A DNA stretch of 64,000 nt from positions 1 to 64,000 of the forward strand of contig JADZBH010000053.1 of the NCBI GenBank assembly GCA_020852175.1, written 5' to 3'. This document shows positions 9,169 through 17,306 of this stretch, piece after piece. A program made the position numbers and the translations under genes. The stretch is from Bryobacterales bacterium. Its GTDB lineage: Bacteria; Acidobacteriota; Terriglobia; Bryobacterales; Bryobacteraceae. Position 1 is the first letter of the stretch, and every line of letters starts with the position of its first letter. Under the pieces are notes generated by a model. The model did no database searches. It was not told the origin of the DNA and saw only the letters and a list, made by a program, of their open reading frames with translations.

Positions 9169-9233
9169 GCGGTGAGGCCCAGTTCGATTATCGCCTGCGC
9201 AGGGAGCTGAGGGGGGGTGACATAATTTCCGTC

Positions 9234-9992
9234 ATGAACCTACAGGGAAAGACGGCGCTGGTCACCGGCGCCAGCCGCGGGATTGGCGCGGCGGCGGCGA
9301 TACAACTGGCGCGGGCCGGCTGCGCGAACGTAATCGTTCAGTACAACTCGTATGCCGAAGGCGCCGGGGCCGTGATGCGGGAGATTGCCCGGGCGGGTGC
9401 GCAAGGGCTGGCCGTGCAGGCGGATTTCAGCACGATGGAAGGCGTGCACAGGCTGCTGGCGGCCGTGAGGGAGTCCGGGCTCGATGTGGACGTGCTCATC
9501 AATAACGCCGGATCGCTGCTGAAGCGGGCGAAGCTGGCCGAACTGGACGAGGAGACCTACGACGCGGTGATGACCTTGAACGCCAAGAGCGTTTGGTTCA
9601 TGACGCGGGCGCTGGCCCCGGCGATGATCCACAAGGGCGAAGGCATCGTGGTGAACGTCAGTTCGATCGCGGCGCGCAACGGGGGCGGCCCGGGCGCGAC
9701 GGTGTATGCCGCCTCGAAGGCGGCCGTCTCGGCGATGACGAAGGGCCTGGCGAAGGAACTGGCGCCCCAGGGGATTCGCGTGAACGCGATTTCGCCCGGA
9801 ACGGTGGACAACTATTTTCATGAGGTGTTCTCGACCCGCGAGGTTCTGGAGGGCGTGGTGAAGATGACCCCGGCCGGACGCCTGGGAACGAACGAGGAGA
9901 TGGCGGACCTGATTCTGTTCCTGTGCTCGCCCCAGGCGGCCTACATTCACGGGCAGACCATCGAGATCAACGGGGGCATGCTGGCGCCGTAG
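9234..9992 (+). CDS. SDR family oxidoreductase
   Basis: Classical short-chain dehydrogenase of 252 aa. It shows the TGASRGIG nucleotide-binding loop at residues 11-18, NNAGS near 91, a catalytic Ser in NVSSIAAR, YAASK near 157-161, and the C-terminal INGGMLAP end. The frame is open further upstream, but the ATG at 9234 places the Rossmann motif at the normal distance from the N-terminus. NADP preference is suggested by the Arg after TGAS. Substrate unknown; FabG-like 3-oxoacyl reductases are the nearest familiar group. It converges with meaB with six bases between stop codons. Confidence 0.9.
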   Translation: MNLQGKTALVTGASRGIGAAAAIQLARAGCANVIVQYNSYAEGAGAVMREIARAGAQGLAVQADFSTMEGVHRLLAAVRESGLDVDVLINNAGSLLKRAKLAELDEETYDAVMTLNAKSVWFMTRALAPAMIHKGEGIVVNVSSIAARNGGGPGATVYAASKAAVSAMTKGLAKELAPQGIRVNAISPGTVDNYFHEVFSTREVLEGVVKMTPAGRLGTNEEMADLILFLCSPQAAYIHGQTIEINGGMLAP

Positions 9993-9998
9993 GGCGGG

Positions 9999-10889
9999 CT
10001 ACCCTGCCGTCCATTCCTCGACGATGCCGTAGGGGTCACGCGCGCCTGAGGCCACCTGTCCGGCGGCGGCGGCGAGCCGCGCATCGTCGATGCGCGAGGC
10101 CAGCCGTTCCAGCAGCATTTCGCGCAGCCGCCAGCGCCACAGCAGCGTACGCCGGGCGGCGGTGGGACGGGCGTTCAGGATGGCCGCGGCGAGTTCGCGA
10201 ATGCCAGCGCCTGGGCTGGCGGGCGGTTCGGTGGCGACGGTGTGGAAGACGGGAATCTCCGGGGCTTCGGCGTGGAGTTCGGCGGCGAGTTCGCGCGCGC
10301 CGGGGCGGTCGGATTTGTTGATGGCGAACAGGGAGGCCGTTTCGAGGATGCCCGCCTTGAGCGCCTGAATGCCGTCGCCCATGCCGGGCACGAGAACGAC
10401 CGCGTTGACCCCGGCAAGGCGGGCAATGTCGATTTCATCCTGGCCGACGCCGACGGTTTCGATCAGGACCACGTCGAAGCCGGCGGCATCGCACAGCAGA
10501 GAGAGATCGCCGGTGGCCGGCGCGAGACCGCCGAGCCGTCCGCGCGTGGCCATGGAGCGAATGAAGACGCCGGAATCGCCGTGATGGGCCATCATGCGGA
10601 CACGGTCGCCCAGGATGGCGCCGCCGGAAAAGGGGCTGGAGGGGTCAACGGCCAGGATGGCGACGCGCAGGCCGCGGAGGCGGAATTCGGCGGCCAGCGC
10701 CGAGACAAGGGTGGACTTCCCGGCGCCGGGCGGGCCTGTGAGCCCGGCCACCAGGGCGCGTCCGGTGAAAGGGAAAAGGGCGCGGAGGAGCGCCTCCCCG
10801 GCGGGATCGCGGTTTTCGATGAGCGTGGCCGCGCGGGCGATCGCGCGAGCGTCCCCACTGCGGATAGACTCGGGCGTAGGCGTGGTCAC
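9999..10889 (-). CDS. meaB: MeaB/ArgK-type G3E GTPase (methylmalonyl-CoA mutase chaperone)
   Basis: P-loop GTPase of the MeaB/ArgK (YgfD) family, 296 aa. Walker A GPPGAGKST lies near residue 51; VDPSSPFSGGAILGDR, characteristic of this family, follows; ETVGVGQ is the switch region; NKSD near 190 is the guanine-specificity motif. Members guard adenosylcobalamin-dependent mutases by gating cofactor loading and repair. No mutase subunit is encoded in this window, so its partner must lie elsewhere. The gene follows the Gfo/Idh oxidoreductase by 18 bases on the same strand. Confidence 0.92.
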   Translation of the reverse strand: MTTPTPESIRSGDARAIARAATLIENRDPAGEALLRALFPFTGRALVAGLTGPPGAGKSTLVSALAAEFRLRGLRVAILAVDPSSPFSGGAILGDRVRMMAHHGDSGVFIRSMATRGRLGGLAPATGDLSLLCDAAGFDVVLIETVGVGQDEIDIARLAGVNAVVLVPGMGDGIQALKAGILETASLFAINKSDRPGARELAAELHAEAPEIPVFHTVATEPPASPGAGIRELAAAILNARPTAARRTLLWRWRLREMLLERLASRIDDARLAAAAGQVASGARDPYGIVEEWTAG

Positions 10890-10907
10890 GGCGGGGGGCC
10901 GAAGCGG

Positions 10908-12110
10908 CTAGACGATCTCTTCGCGGACCGGGTCCCAGCGCATGGTGCGGCCCTGCCGGTAGCTTTCCACGGCCATGCGGCAGGCGATGGAGACGCGGTA
11001 GCCGATCTCGAACGGGCAGTTTGGCTTCGCCGCGCCGCGCACCGAGTCGAGGAAGTTCGCCATGTGGGCGCGCGGCAGGTTGGGCGCCGCGCCGGCGACC
11101 GGCTTTTCGTTGGGCGCATTCACCTTTTGCGGCAGCATTTCGATGCGCTGGCCCTTGGTGATGGTGGCGTCGGTTCCCAGCACGGCTTCATCGGCGCCGA
11201 AATGGTTGTTGCCGAAGCCTGAGTCCCAGGTGAACAAGATCTCCTCAGGGAGTTCCATCGAGACGTTCATCGTGTCGGGGACCTCGCGGCCATCCTTCCA
11301 CAGATAGACGCCGCCGGTCATGGTGACTGCCTTCGGAATGCCCAGGCCCATCACCTTGTACCAGAAGGCGGCCTGGTGGCACATGTTCTCGTAGACGTTG
11401 CCGCCGGAGTAATCCCAATAGAAGCGCCAGTTGATGTAACGGTTGGCGTCGAACGGAACGGCGGGGGCATCGCCCAGGAAACTCGTCCACAGAATGTTCT
11501 CGGGCGTCATGTCGGGAAAGACGGGCCGCGACCACTGGGGTTTTCCGTGAGGCGTGTTGCGGTACATGTGGGCGTGAATGGCCGTGACCTTGCCGAGCTT
11601 GCCGGAGCGCGCGAAGGCTTCGGCATCCTTCACCATGCCGAACGAGCAGGACTGGTGGCCGATCTGGACCACCTGCCTGGGCGCCTTCTGATAGGCGGCG
11701 CGCATGCGCTTGGCATGATCGGCCGTGAAGGCCATGGTCTTTTCCTGGTAGACGTGTTTGCCGGCTTCGAGCGCGGCGGTGAAATGTTCGCAGTGCAGAT
11801 GCTGGGGCGTGGCGATGAGGACGGCGTCGATGTCCTTGTTGTCCAGGAGGTCCTTATAGTTCAGGTAGGTCTTGGCATTGGGGGCAACCTGCCGGGCCTC
11901 TTCGAGGCGGCGCGTGTAGATGTCGGCGAAGGCGGCGAACTCGGTGTTGGGGCACTGCATGGCCTCGCGGACCAGTTCCATGCCGCGCGCGCCGGGGCCG
12001 ATGATGCCCAGGCGGATGCGGTCATTCGCGCCCAGGACGCGGGCGGGAGCGATGGACGTGGCCAGGCCCGTGGCCACGGTGCCGAGAAATTGGCGGCGGG
12101 AGTCGTGCAT
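10908..12110 (-). CDS. Tat-exported Gfo/Idh/MocA family oxidoreductase
   Basis: NAD(P)-dependent sugar-type oxidoreductase of 400 aa. The N-terminus starts MHDSRRQFLG, a twin-arginine export signal, followed by the Rossmann motif GIIGPGARG. EKTMAF corresponds to the family's EKP element. The start at 12110 is chosen because it places the Tat motif at the N-terminus. Such exported Gfo/Idh proteins are expanded in Acidobacteria and Planctomycetes and are thought to process glycans or sugar derivatives; the substrate is unknown. A candidate -10 element (TACACTATC) lies just upstream. Confidence 0.87.
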   Translation of the reverse strand: MHDSRRQFLGTVATGLATSIAPARVLGANDRIRLGIIGPGARGMELVREAMQCPNTEFAAFADIYTRRLEEARQVAPNAKTYLNYKDLLDNKDIDAVLIATPQHLHCEHFTAALEAGKHVYQEKTMAFTADHAKRMRAAYQKAPRQVVQIGHQSCSFGMVKDAEAFARSGKLGKVTAIHAHMYRNTPHGKPQWSRPVFPDMTPENILWTSFLGDAPAVPFDANRYINWRFYWDYSGGNVYENMCHQAAFWYKVMGLGIPKAVTMTGGVYLWKDGREVPDTMNVSMELPEEILFTWDSGFGNNHFGADEAVLGTDATITKGQRIEMLPQKVNAPNEKPVAGAAPNLPRAHMANFLDSVRGAAKPNCPFEIGYRVSIACRMAVESYRQGRTMRWDPVREEIV

Positions 12111-12123
12111 GAGGGTACCTGTG

Positions 12124-12132
12124 GATAGTGTA
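12124..12132 (-). promoter_or_regulatory. Candidate -10 element of the Tat-exported oxidoreductase gene
   Basis: Minus-strand TACACTATC sits 14 bases before the ATG at 12110. The identical 9-mer occurs before the TIGR00300 gene (28747-28755). No convincing -35 box is seen. Confidence 0.35.
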
Positions 12133-12210
12133 TCGTGGAGGCGGGGCGGGCTGGTGCGTGCTGGGAGAGGCGGGATGCCGGTGGCATTCGCCAGGAAGGA
12201 CACAACTCAT

Positions 12211-12759
12211 ATGCCGCGACTGGGACAGACGATGTTGCGAGTGGCGCTGGGGGCGCTGGCCGTTCTGATGGCGCCGCTGGTGGCATCGCGGGTGGTGGAG
12301 GGATGGAACTGGGGTGTGAAAACGTTTGTGCTCGCCTATCTCCTGTTCTTTGGAATAGGGATGGCCTATGCGCTGATCGCCCGGAGGATGGGCGCATGGG
12401 CGTACAAGGCGGGCGTCGGGTTGGCGCTGGCGGCCGGGTTCGCGTTGGGGTGGTCCAACATGGTCCACGTGTCGGAGTCGGAAAATCCGGCGAACCTGGC
12501 GTACTTCGGCGTGCTCGCGGTGGGGGCCGTTGGGGCCTGGCTGGCACGGTTGGAGGCGCGAGGCCTGGCGCGCACGTTGTTAGCCATGGCGGCGGCGCTG
12601 GCGCTGATTGCCGTGATGCTGCCTTCGGGCGCGCCGCCCGGAGAGGCACGGAACATGGCCCTCCTGCACGGTGTTTTCGTGGTGCTGTTCACTGTGTCGG
12701 GACTGTTGTTCCGCCATGCCAGCTTCGCGGGATTCACCTCTGCGCACGGCGCTCGCTGA
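12211..12759 (+). CDS. Hypothetical multi-pass membrane protein
   Basis: A 182-aa hydrophobic protein with about five to six predicted membrane helices. The frame is open far upstream, but the ATG at 12211 has an excellent ribosome-binding site (AGGAAGGA, 11 bases upstream) and directly precedes the first helix. No catalytic motif or known family is recognised. The short loops and even spacing of helices look like a small integral membrane protein without large soluble domains. It is transcribed away from the Gfo/Idh gene. Confidence 0.75.
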   Translation: MPRLGQTMLRVALGALAVLMAPLVASRVVEGWNWGVKTFVLAYLLFFGIGMAYALIARRMGAWAYKAGVGLALAAGFALGWSNMVHVSESENPANLAYFGVLAVGAVGAWLARLEARGLARTLLAMAAALALIAVMLPSGAPPGEARNMALLHGVFVVLFTVSGLLFRHASFAGFTSAHGAR

Positions 12760-12880
12760 GCATTCCGGCCACCTCCGCGCCTGCTGGGCGCGTAACCGTC
12801 GCCAGGGTAGGAAGAGCCCTTGCCAGTACGGCGGCTTTTGACGCCTCCACCATCGGATCCCCGCGCCGGACAACGGCCCG

Positions 12881-13483
12881 CTAGGCGGGGAAGTTGGCGT
12901 GGTTGCGCACGTTGCGGGCCTGCCAGAGGTGGCGCCGGTCATGGCCGCACATGATCCAGAACGCCATGCCAAGTTCGTATTTGAAGAAGCTGGAGGCCGG
13001 GGACTGGACCTTGATGGCCGACAGGTCAATCCCGTCGGCGGAAAGCAGCACCTGCTTGAAGCGTTCGTGGGTGGAAACAAACTCTCCAGCCACCTGTTCG
13101 ATGGTGGCCGGGGTGGAGGCGGTGATCCTGGGTTGCAGGTTCCGGGGGGCGGAATAGCGGTTGCGTACCGGGGGCTGGATGGCGCGGTAGAACCAGCGGG
13201 AAAGAAAGCCGTAAGTGAAAGGGCCTTCGGAGAGGCGGCCGTCGGAGCGCGCCTTGGTGACCGCCGCCGAACAGGTGGCCAGCATCAGGCCATTGGAGAC
13301 GTTGAGGTGATCGAAGGCGGATGCGATGGACCATTTGCCGGGGGCAGGGGACCAGTTGAACTGTTCGTTGCTGATTTTGTCGACGAGGCCGCTGGCATCC
13401 TCGACGATGACGTCGATCTGGTAGAGCAGGCGTTCAATTTCGGGATTGACTTTGCGCCCCTCGGCGCGCGCTGGCAGTGCCAT
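12881..13483 (-). CDS. DinB-like domain protein
   Basis: A 200-aa protein of the DinB/YfiT-like four-helix-bundle superfamily, a group of putative metal-dependent enzymes that includes thiol transferases. Supporting features are the typical WSPAPGKWSI segment, the first-helix His in FDHL, a middle His in STHERF, and a C-terminal GHDRRHLWQ with possible metal-binding histidines. Length fits. The substrate is unknown. Both flanking intergenic stretches lack genes. Confidence 0.75.
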   Translation of the reverse strand: MALPARAEGRKVNPEIERLLYQIDVIVEDASGLVDKISNEQFNWSPAPGKWSIASAFDHLNVSNGLMLATCSAAVTKARSDGRLSEGPFTYGFLSRWFYRAIQPPVRNRYSAPRNLQPRITASTPATIEQVAGEFVSTHERFKQVLLSADGIDLSAIKVQSPASSFFKYELGMAFWIMCGHDRRHLWQARNVRNHANFPA

Positions 13484-13852
13484 GGGATAACTCCTGGAAA
13501 ATAACCATTTTAGCAGGGAAGCGGGGCGTCAGGAGCGATGAGACGCGAGTTTCTCCACTGTTTGCTCTGTTGCCGGTGGAGCGCACGGCCGATGGGTAAG
13601 GTGGGTCGCGACCTGATGTTTGTGCGGGTAGGCTGACCTTAGGCGGTTGAATGAGCAGGCGGACCTTACCAAGTGAAACACCTGAATATCGTAGGAATCG
13701 CCCTAGAAAATCCGTGGAGACTACCTACATCGATGGCGTTACAAGGGTTCGCTGATACTATGTGGCTGTAGGCAGGCAAGCCGGACCGTGAGGGGCGGCG
13801 AAGCTGAGTAGGGAAACCGGGTCCTGGAGAGGACGGGAGAAAGGAGACGGCG
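13484..13852 (+). other. Intergenic region with several inverted repeats, possible structured leader RNA
   Basis: No gene is visible in these 369 bases. The stretch contains GGTAAGGT (13595-13602) matched by ACCTTACC (13663-13670), the palindrome GGTCGCGACC at 13604-13613, a GTAGG...CCTAC pair around 13691-13731, and a hairpin GTCCT-GGAG-AGGAC at 13821-13834 just before the AAGGAG ribosome site (13841-13846) of the next gene. I do not recognise a known riboswitch; cyclic-di-GMP and cobalamin consensus cores are not evident. Confidence 0.35.
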
Positions 13853-14815
13853 ATGCGTTGTTTGCACTGTGGGAAGCGGATCGGCCTTCTCCGGAGCTTC
13901 CAAGACCGCCAGTTCTGCACGGACGACCACCGTTTGCGCGCCAAGCGAATGTATTCGGCGCGGATGTCGCGTGGCAGTTCGGTGGATTACGAAGATGGCT
14001 GGGTGGTGACGGCCGCCGAGATCGAGGCGGGCGAAAAGAAAACGCAAGCGAGCTTCGGTGTGGGTTCGGGCGTGCTGCTGGTTGTGATTACGCTGGCGTT
14101 GACGCTGCTGTTGCCGCACGCCGATCAGACCATGGGTAAGTCGCCGATCAGCTATTTACCGCCGACGGCGGGCTTGGGTGACCGGCTGACGCGTGCGTTG
14201 CCATTCAAGGGATCCATCCGGCTGCGGGAAGAGTTCCAGATGGACCTGCGGGACTGGCAAAGCGCCAATCCCTCGCTGGATGCCGGCGCCTCGGCCACCG
14301 ACGAATGGGTGGTGAAGGCGGGAGCGATCTATCCGGCGGCTTTGAAGTTGTGGAAGCCGACGCTGACACTGTCCGACTACCAGATGAAGTTTCAGACCCG
14401 GATTGAAAACAAGGCCGTGGGCTGGGCGTTCCGGGCGCAGGACGACGGAAATTACTACGGGACGAAACTGATCGTATCGCGCAATAAAGACAGCCTGAGA
14501 GCCGAAATTGCCCGATGGGTGATGGACGGCGGCCACACGATCAACAAGGTGCAGCTTCCGATTCCCATCAATATACAGACCGCCAAGTCCTACGACGTGC
14601 AGGTGACCGTTTACGGAGACAAGTTCACGACGCTGGTGAACGGCCAACTGGTGGATGCCTGGAACGACCGGCGGTTGAAACGCGGCGGCGTGGGCTTTTT
14701 CTCCGAAGATGGCGAACGGGCGGCTTTGGACTGGGTGTCGATCACGGAACGGGACAGCCTGCTGGGCGGATTCCTGAACTTCGGCCTGATCGTGCCGCCT
14801 CAGGTCCTGTATTAA
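13853..14815 (+). CDS. Zinc-finger, membrane-anchored protein with lectin-like C-terminal domain
   Basis: A 320-aa protein with an unusual order of parts. Residues 1-35 form a short treble-clef-like motif (CLHCGKR, then FCTDDHR). A single membrane helix follows near 68-86. The C-terminal 200 residues are beta-rich, with KFQTRIENKAVGWAFRAQD and a GGVGFFSEDG ending, resembling the concanavalin-like/DUF1080 (3-keto-disaccharide hydrolase-type) fold. The topology implies a cytoplasmic zinc motif and an external sugar-binding-like domain. An AAGGAG site at 13841 supports the start. Function unknown. Confidence 0.7.
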   Translation: MRCLHCGKRIGLLRSFQDRQFCTDDHRLRAKRMYSARMSRGSSVDYEDGWVVTAAEIEAGEKKTQASFGVGSGVLLVVITLALTLLLPHADQTMGKSPISYLPPTAGLGDRLTRALPFKGSIRLREEFQMDLRDWQSANPSLDAGASATDEWVVKAGAIYPAALKLWKPTLTLSDYQMKFQTRIENKAVGWAFRAQDDGNYYGTKLIVSRNKDSLRAEIARWVMDGGHTINKVQLPIPINIQTAKSYDVQVTVYGDKFTTLVNGQLVDAWNDRRLKRGGVGFFSEDGERAALDWVSITERDSLLGGFLNFGLIVPPQVLY

Positions 14816-14849
14816 ACGGCCGGGGCCGATGGCCGCGCGGGCAAGCCGC

Positions 14850-14860
14850 TACACTATACT
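14850..14860 (+). promoter_or_regulatory. Candidate -10 element, possibly leaderless transcript
   Basis: TACACTATACT lies 3-13 bases before the GTG at 14864, which would place transcription start at or very near the start codon. It shares TACACTAT with the elements at 12124 and 28747. Confidence 0.35.
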
Positions 14861-14863
14861 CTA

Positions 14864-15148
14864 GTGCGCCAACCTCCGGAGTTCTTCGGTGAGGAAGAAC
14901 TGGATCTCCTCTACATCGGAAAAAAGCTGAAAACCTCGCAGCAGATCGAAGCCGCGCTGGATGCGGCGGGCATCGAGTATGCGATCGAGGTGGATTACTA
15001 CCTGGGCGGTTTGATCTTCCGGTCGTTGCGGGCGGGCGCGTTTTTCTACGTGCGGCCCGCCGACCACGAGCGTTCCGCCGGTGTGCTGCGGGCGCAAGGG
15101 GTGGAACCGCAGCCCCGCCCGGAGGAGGAAGCTGGCGCGAAGTCCTAG
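14864..15148 (+). CDS. Small hypothetical protein
   Basis: A 94-aa soluble protein starting at GTG 14864, without a signal peptide or membrane segment. The sequence alternates helices and strands, with a central helix (SQQIEAALDAAGIEYAIEV) and a following YYLGG...FFYVRP strand region. This size and pattern recall DUF2007-type putative signal-transducing proteins, but the match is not firm. The stop codon overlaps that of the convergent FmdB-like gene by four bases. Confidence 0.65.
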   Translation: MRQPPEFFGEEELDLLYIGKKLKTSQQIEAALDAAGIEYAIEVDYYLGGLIFRSLRAGAFFYVRPADHERSAGVLRAQGVEPQPRPEEEAGAKS

Positions 15149-15363
15149 TTGCGCTGGCAAAAGTCCGGGTTGCCGCACATGCCCCCGCCGCAGCCGCCCA
15201 TTTGCGGAGCGGGAGCGGGCGATTCGGCCCTGGCGGCGAAGGTGGAAAGCTGCTGCGCCAGATGATCCTGGCCGCACTGGGGGCAGGCGACGGCTACTCC
15301 GTTGCGGACGAGCTTTTCGAACCTGGTTCCACAGTCTTCGCAGAGATATTCAAAAATAGGCAT
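15145..15363 (-). CDS. FmdB family zinc ribbon protein
   Basis: A 72-aa protein with the FmdB regulatory zinc-ribbon signature: MPIFEYLCEDCG, then CPQCG about 20 residues on. The start at 15363 yields the canonical MPxxEY N-terminus; an upstream Met would add four residues. The tail is rich in Gly, Cys and Met (GGCGGGMCGNPDFCQ). FmdB proteins are putative regulators; no specific target is known. Convergent with the small hypothetical gene. Confidence 0.85.
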   Translation of the reverse strand: MPIFEYLCEDCGTRFEKLVRNGVAVACPQCGQDHLAQQLSTFAARAESPAPAPQMGGCGGGMCGNPDFCQRN

Positions 15364-15399
15364 TCCGGTCTCCAACCGTATTGTATCGGGTGAACGGGC

Positions 15400-16932
15400 C
15401 TATGGGGAAGGCGCGGCGGGCGCGGGGAGCCCGGCGAGCGCCTGGACCAGGCCGTCAATGAAGCCGCGGCTGCCCGCGGCGGAGCTATTGGCGTTGTTCA
15501 CCATGATGGAAAAGGCGATGGGCGGCGCGCCGGAGTTAGCTCCGTTGGGGAAATCGAGGTAGCCGGAGAGCGTGGTGACGTGGGTGAGCGTGCCTGTTTT
15601 GGCGCGCACGCGGCCCCCGGTCCACCCTTTGAAGCGGGAGGAGAGCGTGCCATCCTCGCCGCCGATGGGGAGCGAGTCGAGCCAGACCTCGCGTTGGGGA
15701 CCCTCGTACAGGGCGCGCAGGACCCGCACGGTGGTGTCCGGCGAGACCAGGGCGAGGCGCGATAGCCCCGAGCCGTCGGAAAAAGAGAAGCCGGTGGCGC
15801 TGGCGCCGAGGGAGCGGAGCCAGGTGGAGAGTTGCCCCAGGGCGGCGCGGCGGGAGCCGGATTCTCCGGCGGCGCGGGCGGTTTCGCGCAAGAGCAGTTC
15901 GGCGTACAGGTTCTGGCTGACCTTGTTGGTGGCCTGGATGAGTTGGGAAAGCGGCGGCGAGTCGCGGCGGGCGAGTTCGATGGGCGCCGGGACAGGGGGC
16001 GGCTCGGCGAGCGTATAGCGGTGGAGAACTTCGATGCCGCCGTCGACGGCGATGCCGCGCCGCAGAAGGAGATGGCGGAGGGCGTGGGCGGCGTAATGGG
16101 CGGGGCCGGCGAGAGCCAGATCGAGCGAAACGGACGAGGAGAGGGAGACCGTGCCGGTGAGCTCGACAGTGCGGCCGTCGCCGGAACGGCGCTCGGAGAC
16201 GCGGGAAGGACCCGTGGCGGTGGTCAGGACGCGATTGGTGAGCTGAAGGTATCCGGTTTCGGGGAAAACGGAGAGATGGGCCAGTTCGCCGGGGCGGGCC
16301 GGATCGAGGCGGACGGTAAGGTAGTTATCGTGGATGACGAGGGCGCTGACCGGGGCGCCGTAGTCGTACAGGGTGTCGTCGGCGGCCCAGCCGGGCGGGA
16401 TAGGTTCGTGGAGGTAGGCGCGGTCATCCCCGGTGATGGGACCCCGGACGCGGCGGATGCCGCGCGCCTGGATTTGGGCGGCCAACTCGTCGAGGGCGGA
16501 CAGGGGAGGGTGGACCGGGGCGTTGCGGCGGTAGGGCCAGGTGCGGCCGGAGAGCGAGGGATCGCCCGAGCCCTCCAGAATGAGGCCGCCCGGGAGAGAA
16601 CCATCGGGGGAGGGCGGCGCGCTGGCCAGCACGCGAGTGGTAAACCGGTAACCGGGACCCAGGCGATTCAGGGCGAGCGCCGTGGAGTAGAGCTTGTTGT
16701 TCGAGGCGGGAACAAAGGTGTGATCCGGGTTGTGCTGAAGGAGGACCTGGCCGGTGGCGAGATCGATGGCAAGCGCGCCCCAGGCGCCGCGGGCGACGGC
16801 GGGATGCTGCTTCAGGAGTTGTTCGACGCGGAGATCCAGAGGCGATGGCGTTTGCGCGACGCCCGGCTCCGGAGTGGGCGATTGGGCGGCAGCGGCGGCG
16901 GCGAGACAAAGAGGCAGGAACGGGAGCCGCAT
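15400..16932 (-). CDS. dacB: D-alanyl-D-alanine carboxypeptidase/endopeptidase (PBP4, S13 family)
   Basis: Periplasmic penicillin-binding protein 4 homologue, 510 aa, cutting D-Ala-D-Ala ends or cross-links of peptidoglycan. An N-terminal signal peptide (PLCLAAAAAAQS) is present. The three active-site motifs are seen: SNNK (SxxK) near residue 74, SQN (SxN) near 338, and KTG near 444, with the long insert between the first two that typifies the S13 family. The end is rich in Ala and Pro. It is divergent from a small hypothetical gene. Confidence 0.9.
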   Translation of the reverse strand: MRLPFLPLCLAAAAAAQSPTPEPGVAQTPSPLDLRVEQLLKQHPAVARGAWGALAIDLATGQVLLQHNPDHTFVPASNNKLYSTALALNRLGPGYRFTTRVLASAPPSPDGSLPGGLILEGSGDPSLSGRTWPYRRNAPVHPPLSALDELAAQIQARGIRRVRGPITGDDRAYLHEPIPPGWAADDTLYDYGAPVSALVIHDNYLTVRLDPARPGELAHLSVFPETGYLQLTNRVLTTATGPSRVSERRSGDGRTVELTGTVSLSSSVSLDLALAGPAHYAAHALRHLLLRRGIAVDGGIEVLHRYTLAEPPPVPAPIELARRDSPPLSQLIQATNKVSQNLYAELLLRETARAAGESGSRRAALGQLSTWLRSLGASATGFSFSDGSGLSRLALVSPDTTVRVLRALYEGPQREVWLDSLPIGGEDGTLSSRFKGWTGGRVRAKTGTLTHVTTLSGYLDFPNGANSGAPPIAFSIMVNNANSSAAGSRGFIDGLVQALAGLPAPAAPSP

Positions 16933-16982
16933 CGCCTACCAGTTTCGCTCATCGGCGGCGGCATCGTGCCGAAAAGGGGAGT

Positions 16983-17306
16983 GTGGCCGACACCTTTCTA
17001 AATGACGCCGGAAGCATACTGGGGACGGCGGAAAGCGCCGATGGCGGGACGGACTACACGCTGCTGATTGGCGATGACGGCGGGCTGACCATGGTGGCAG
17101 GCAGTGACTGGCCGTTGGAGCGGCTGGCGGCCGAGCGAAGCGCGCGGCGGGCCTATCGTGTGTCGCACGGCGCCTTGGGGGTCACCGTGGATGGCGTGGA
17201 GGGCAGACGGAGCCTGCGGGTGGGCTCGGAGCCAGGAAGCGCCGTGGCACGGCGGCTCCTGAGTGCACCGGCGCTCTACGTTCTGGCGGCGTTCGGGCGG
17301 TCTTAG
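16983..17306 (+). CDS. Small hypothetical protein
   Basis: A 107-aa protein. The frame is open upstream through dacB antisense, but the GTG at 16983 is preceded by AAAAGGGGA at good spacing and is the likely start. The sequence is soluble with beta-strand character (TDYTLLIGDDGGLTMVAGS, then GVTVDGVEGRR). No motif is recognised. Its stop overlaps that of the large propeller gene by four bases. Confidence 0.55.
   Translation: MADTFLNDAGSILGTAESADGGTDYTLLIGDDGGLTMVAGSDWPLERLAAERSARRAYRVSHGALGVTVDGVEGRRSLRVGSEPGSAVARRLLSAPALYVLAAFGRS

Noticed and set aside
13595..13670. A cyclic-di-GMP (GEMM) or cobalamin riboswitch
   Set aside because: The conserved cores of these classes are not present; only the general potential for pairing is seen.
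15832..17001. A 389-codon plus-strand open frame opposite dacB
   Set aside because: Gly/Arg/Glu-rich with no domain; dacB on the other strand has all three PBP motifs and a signal peptide.
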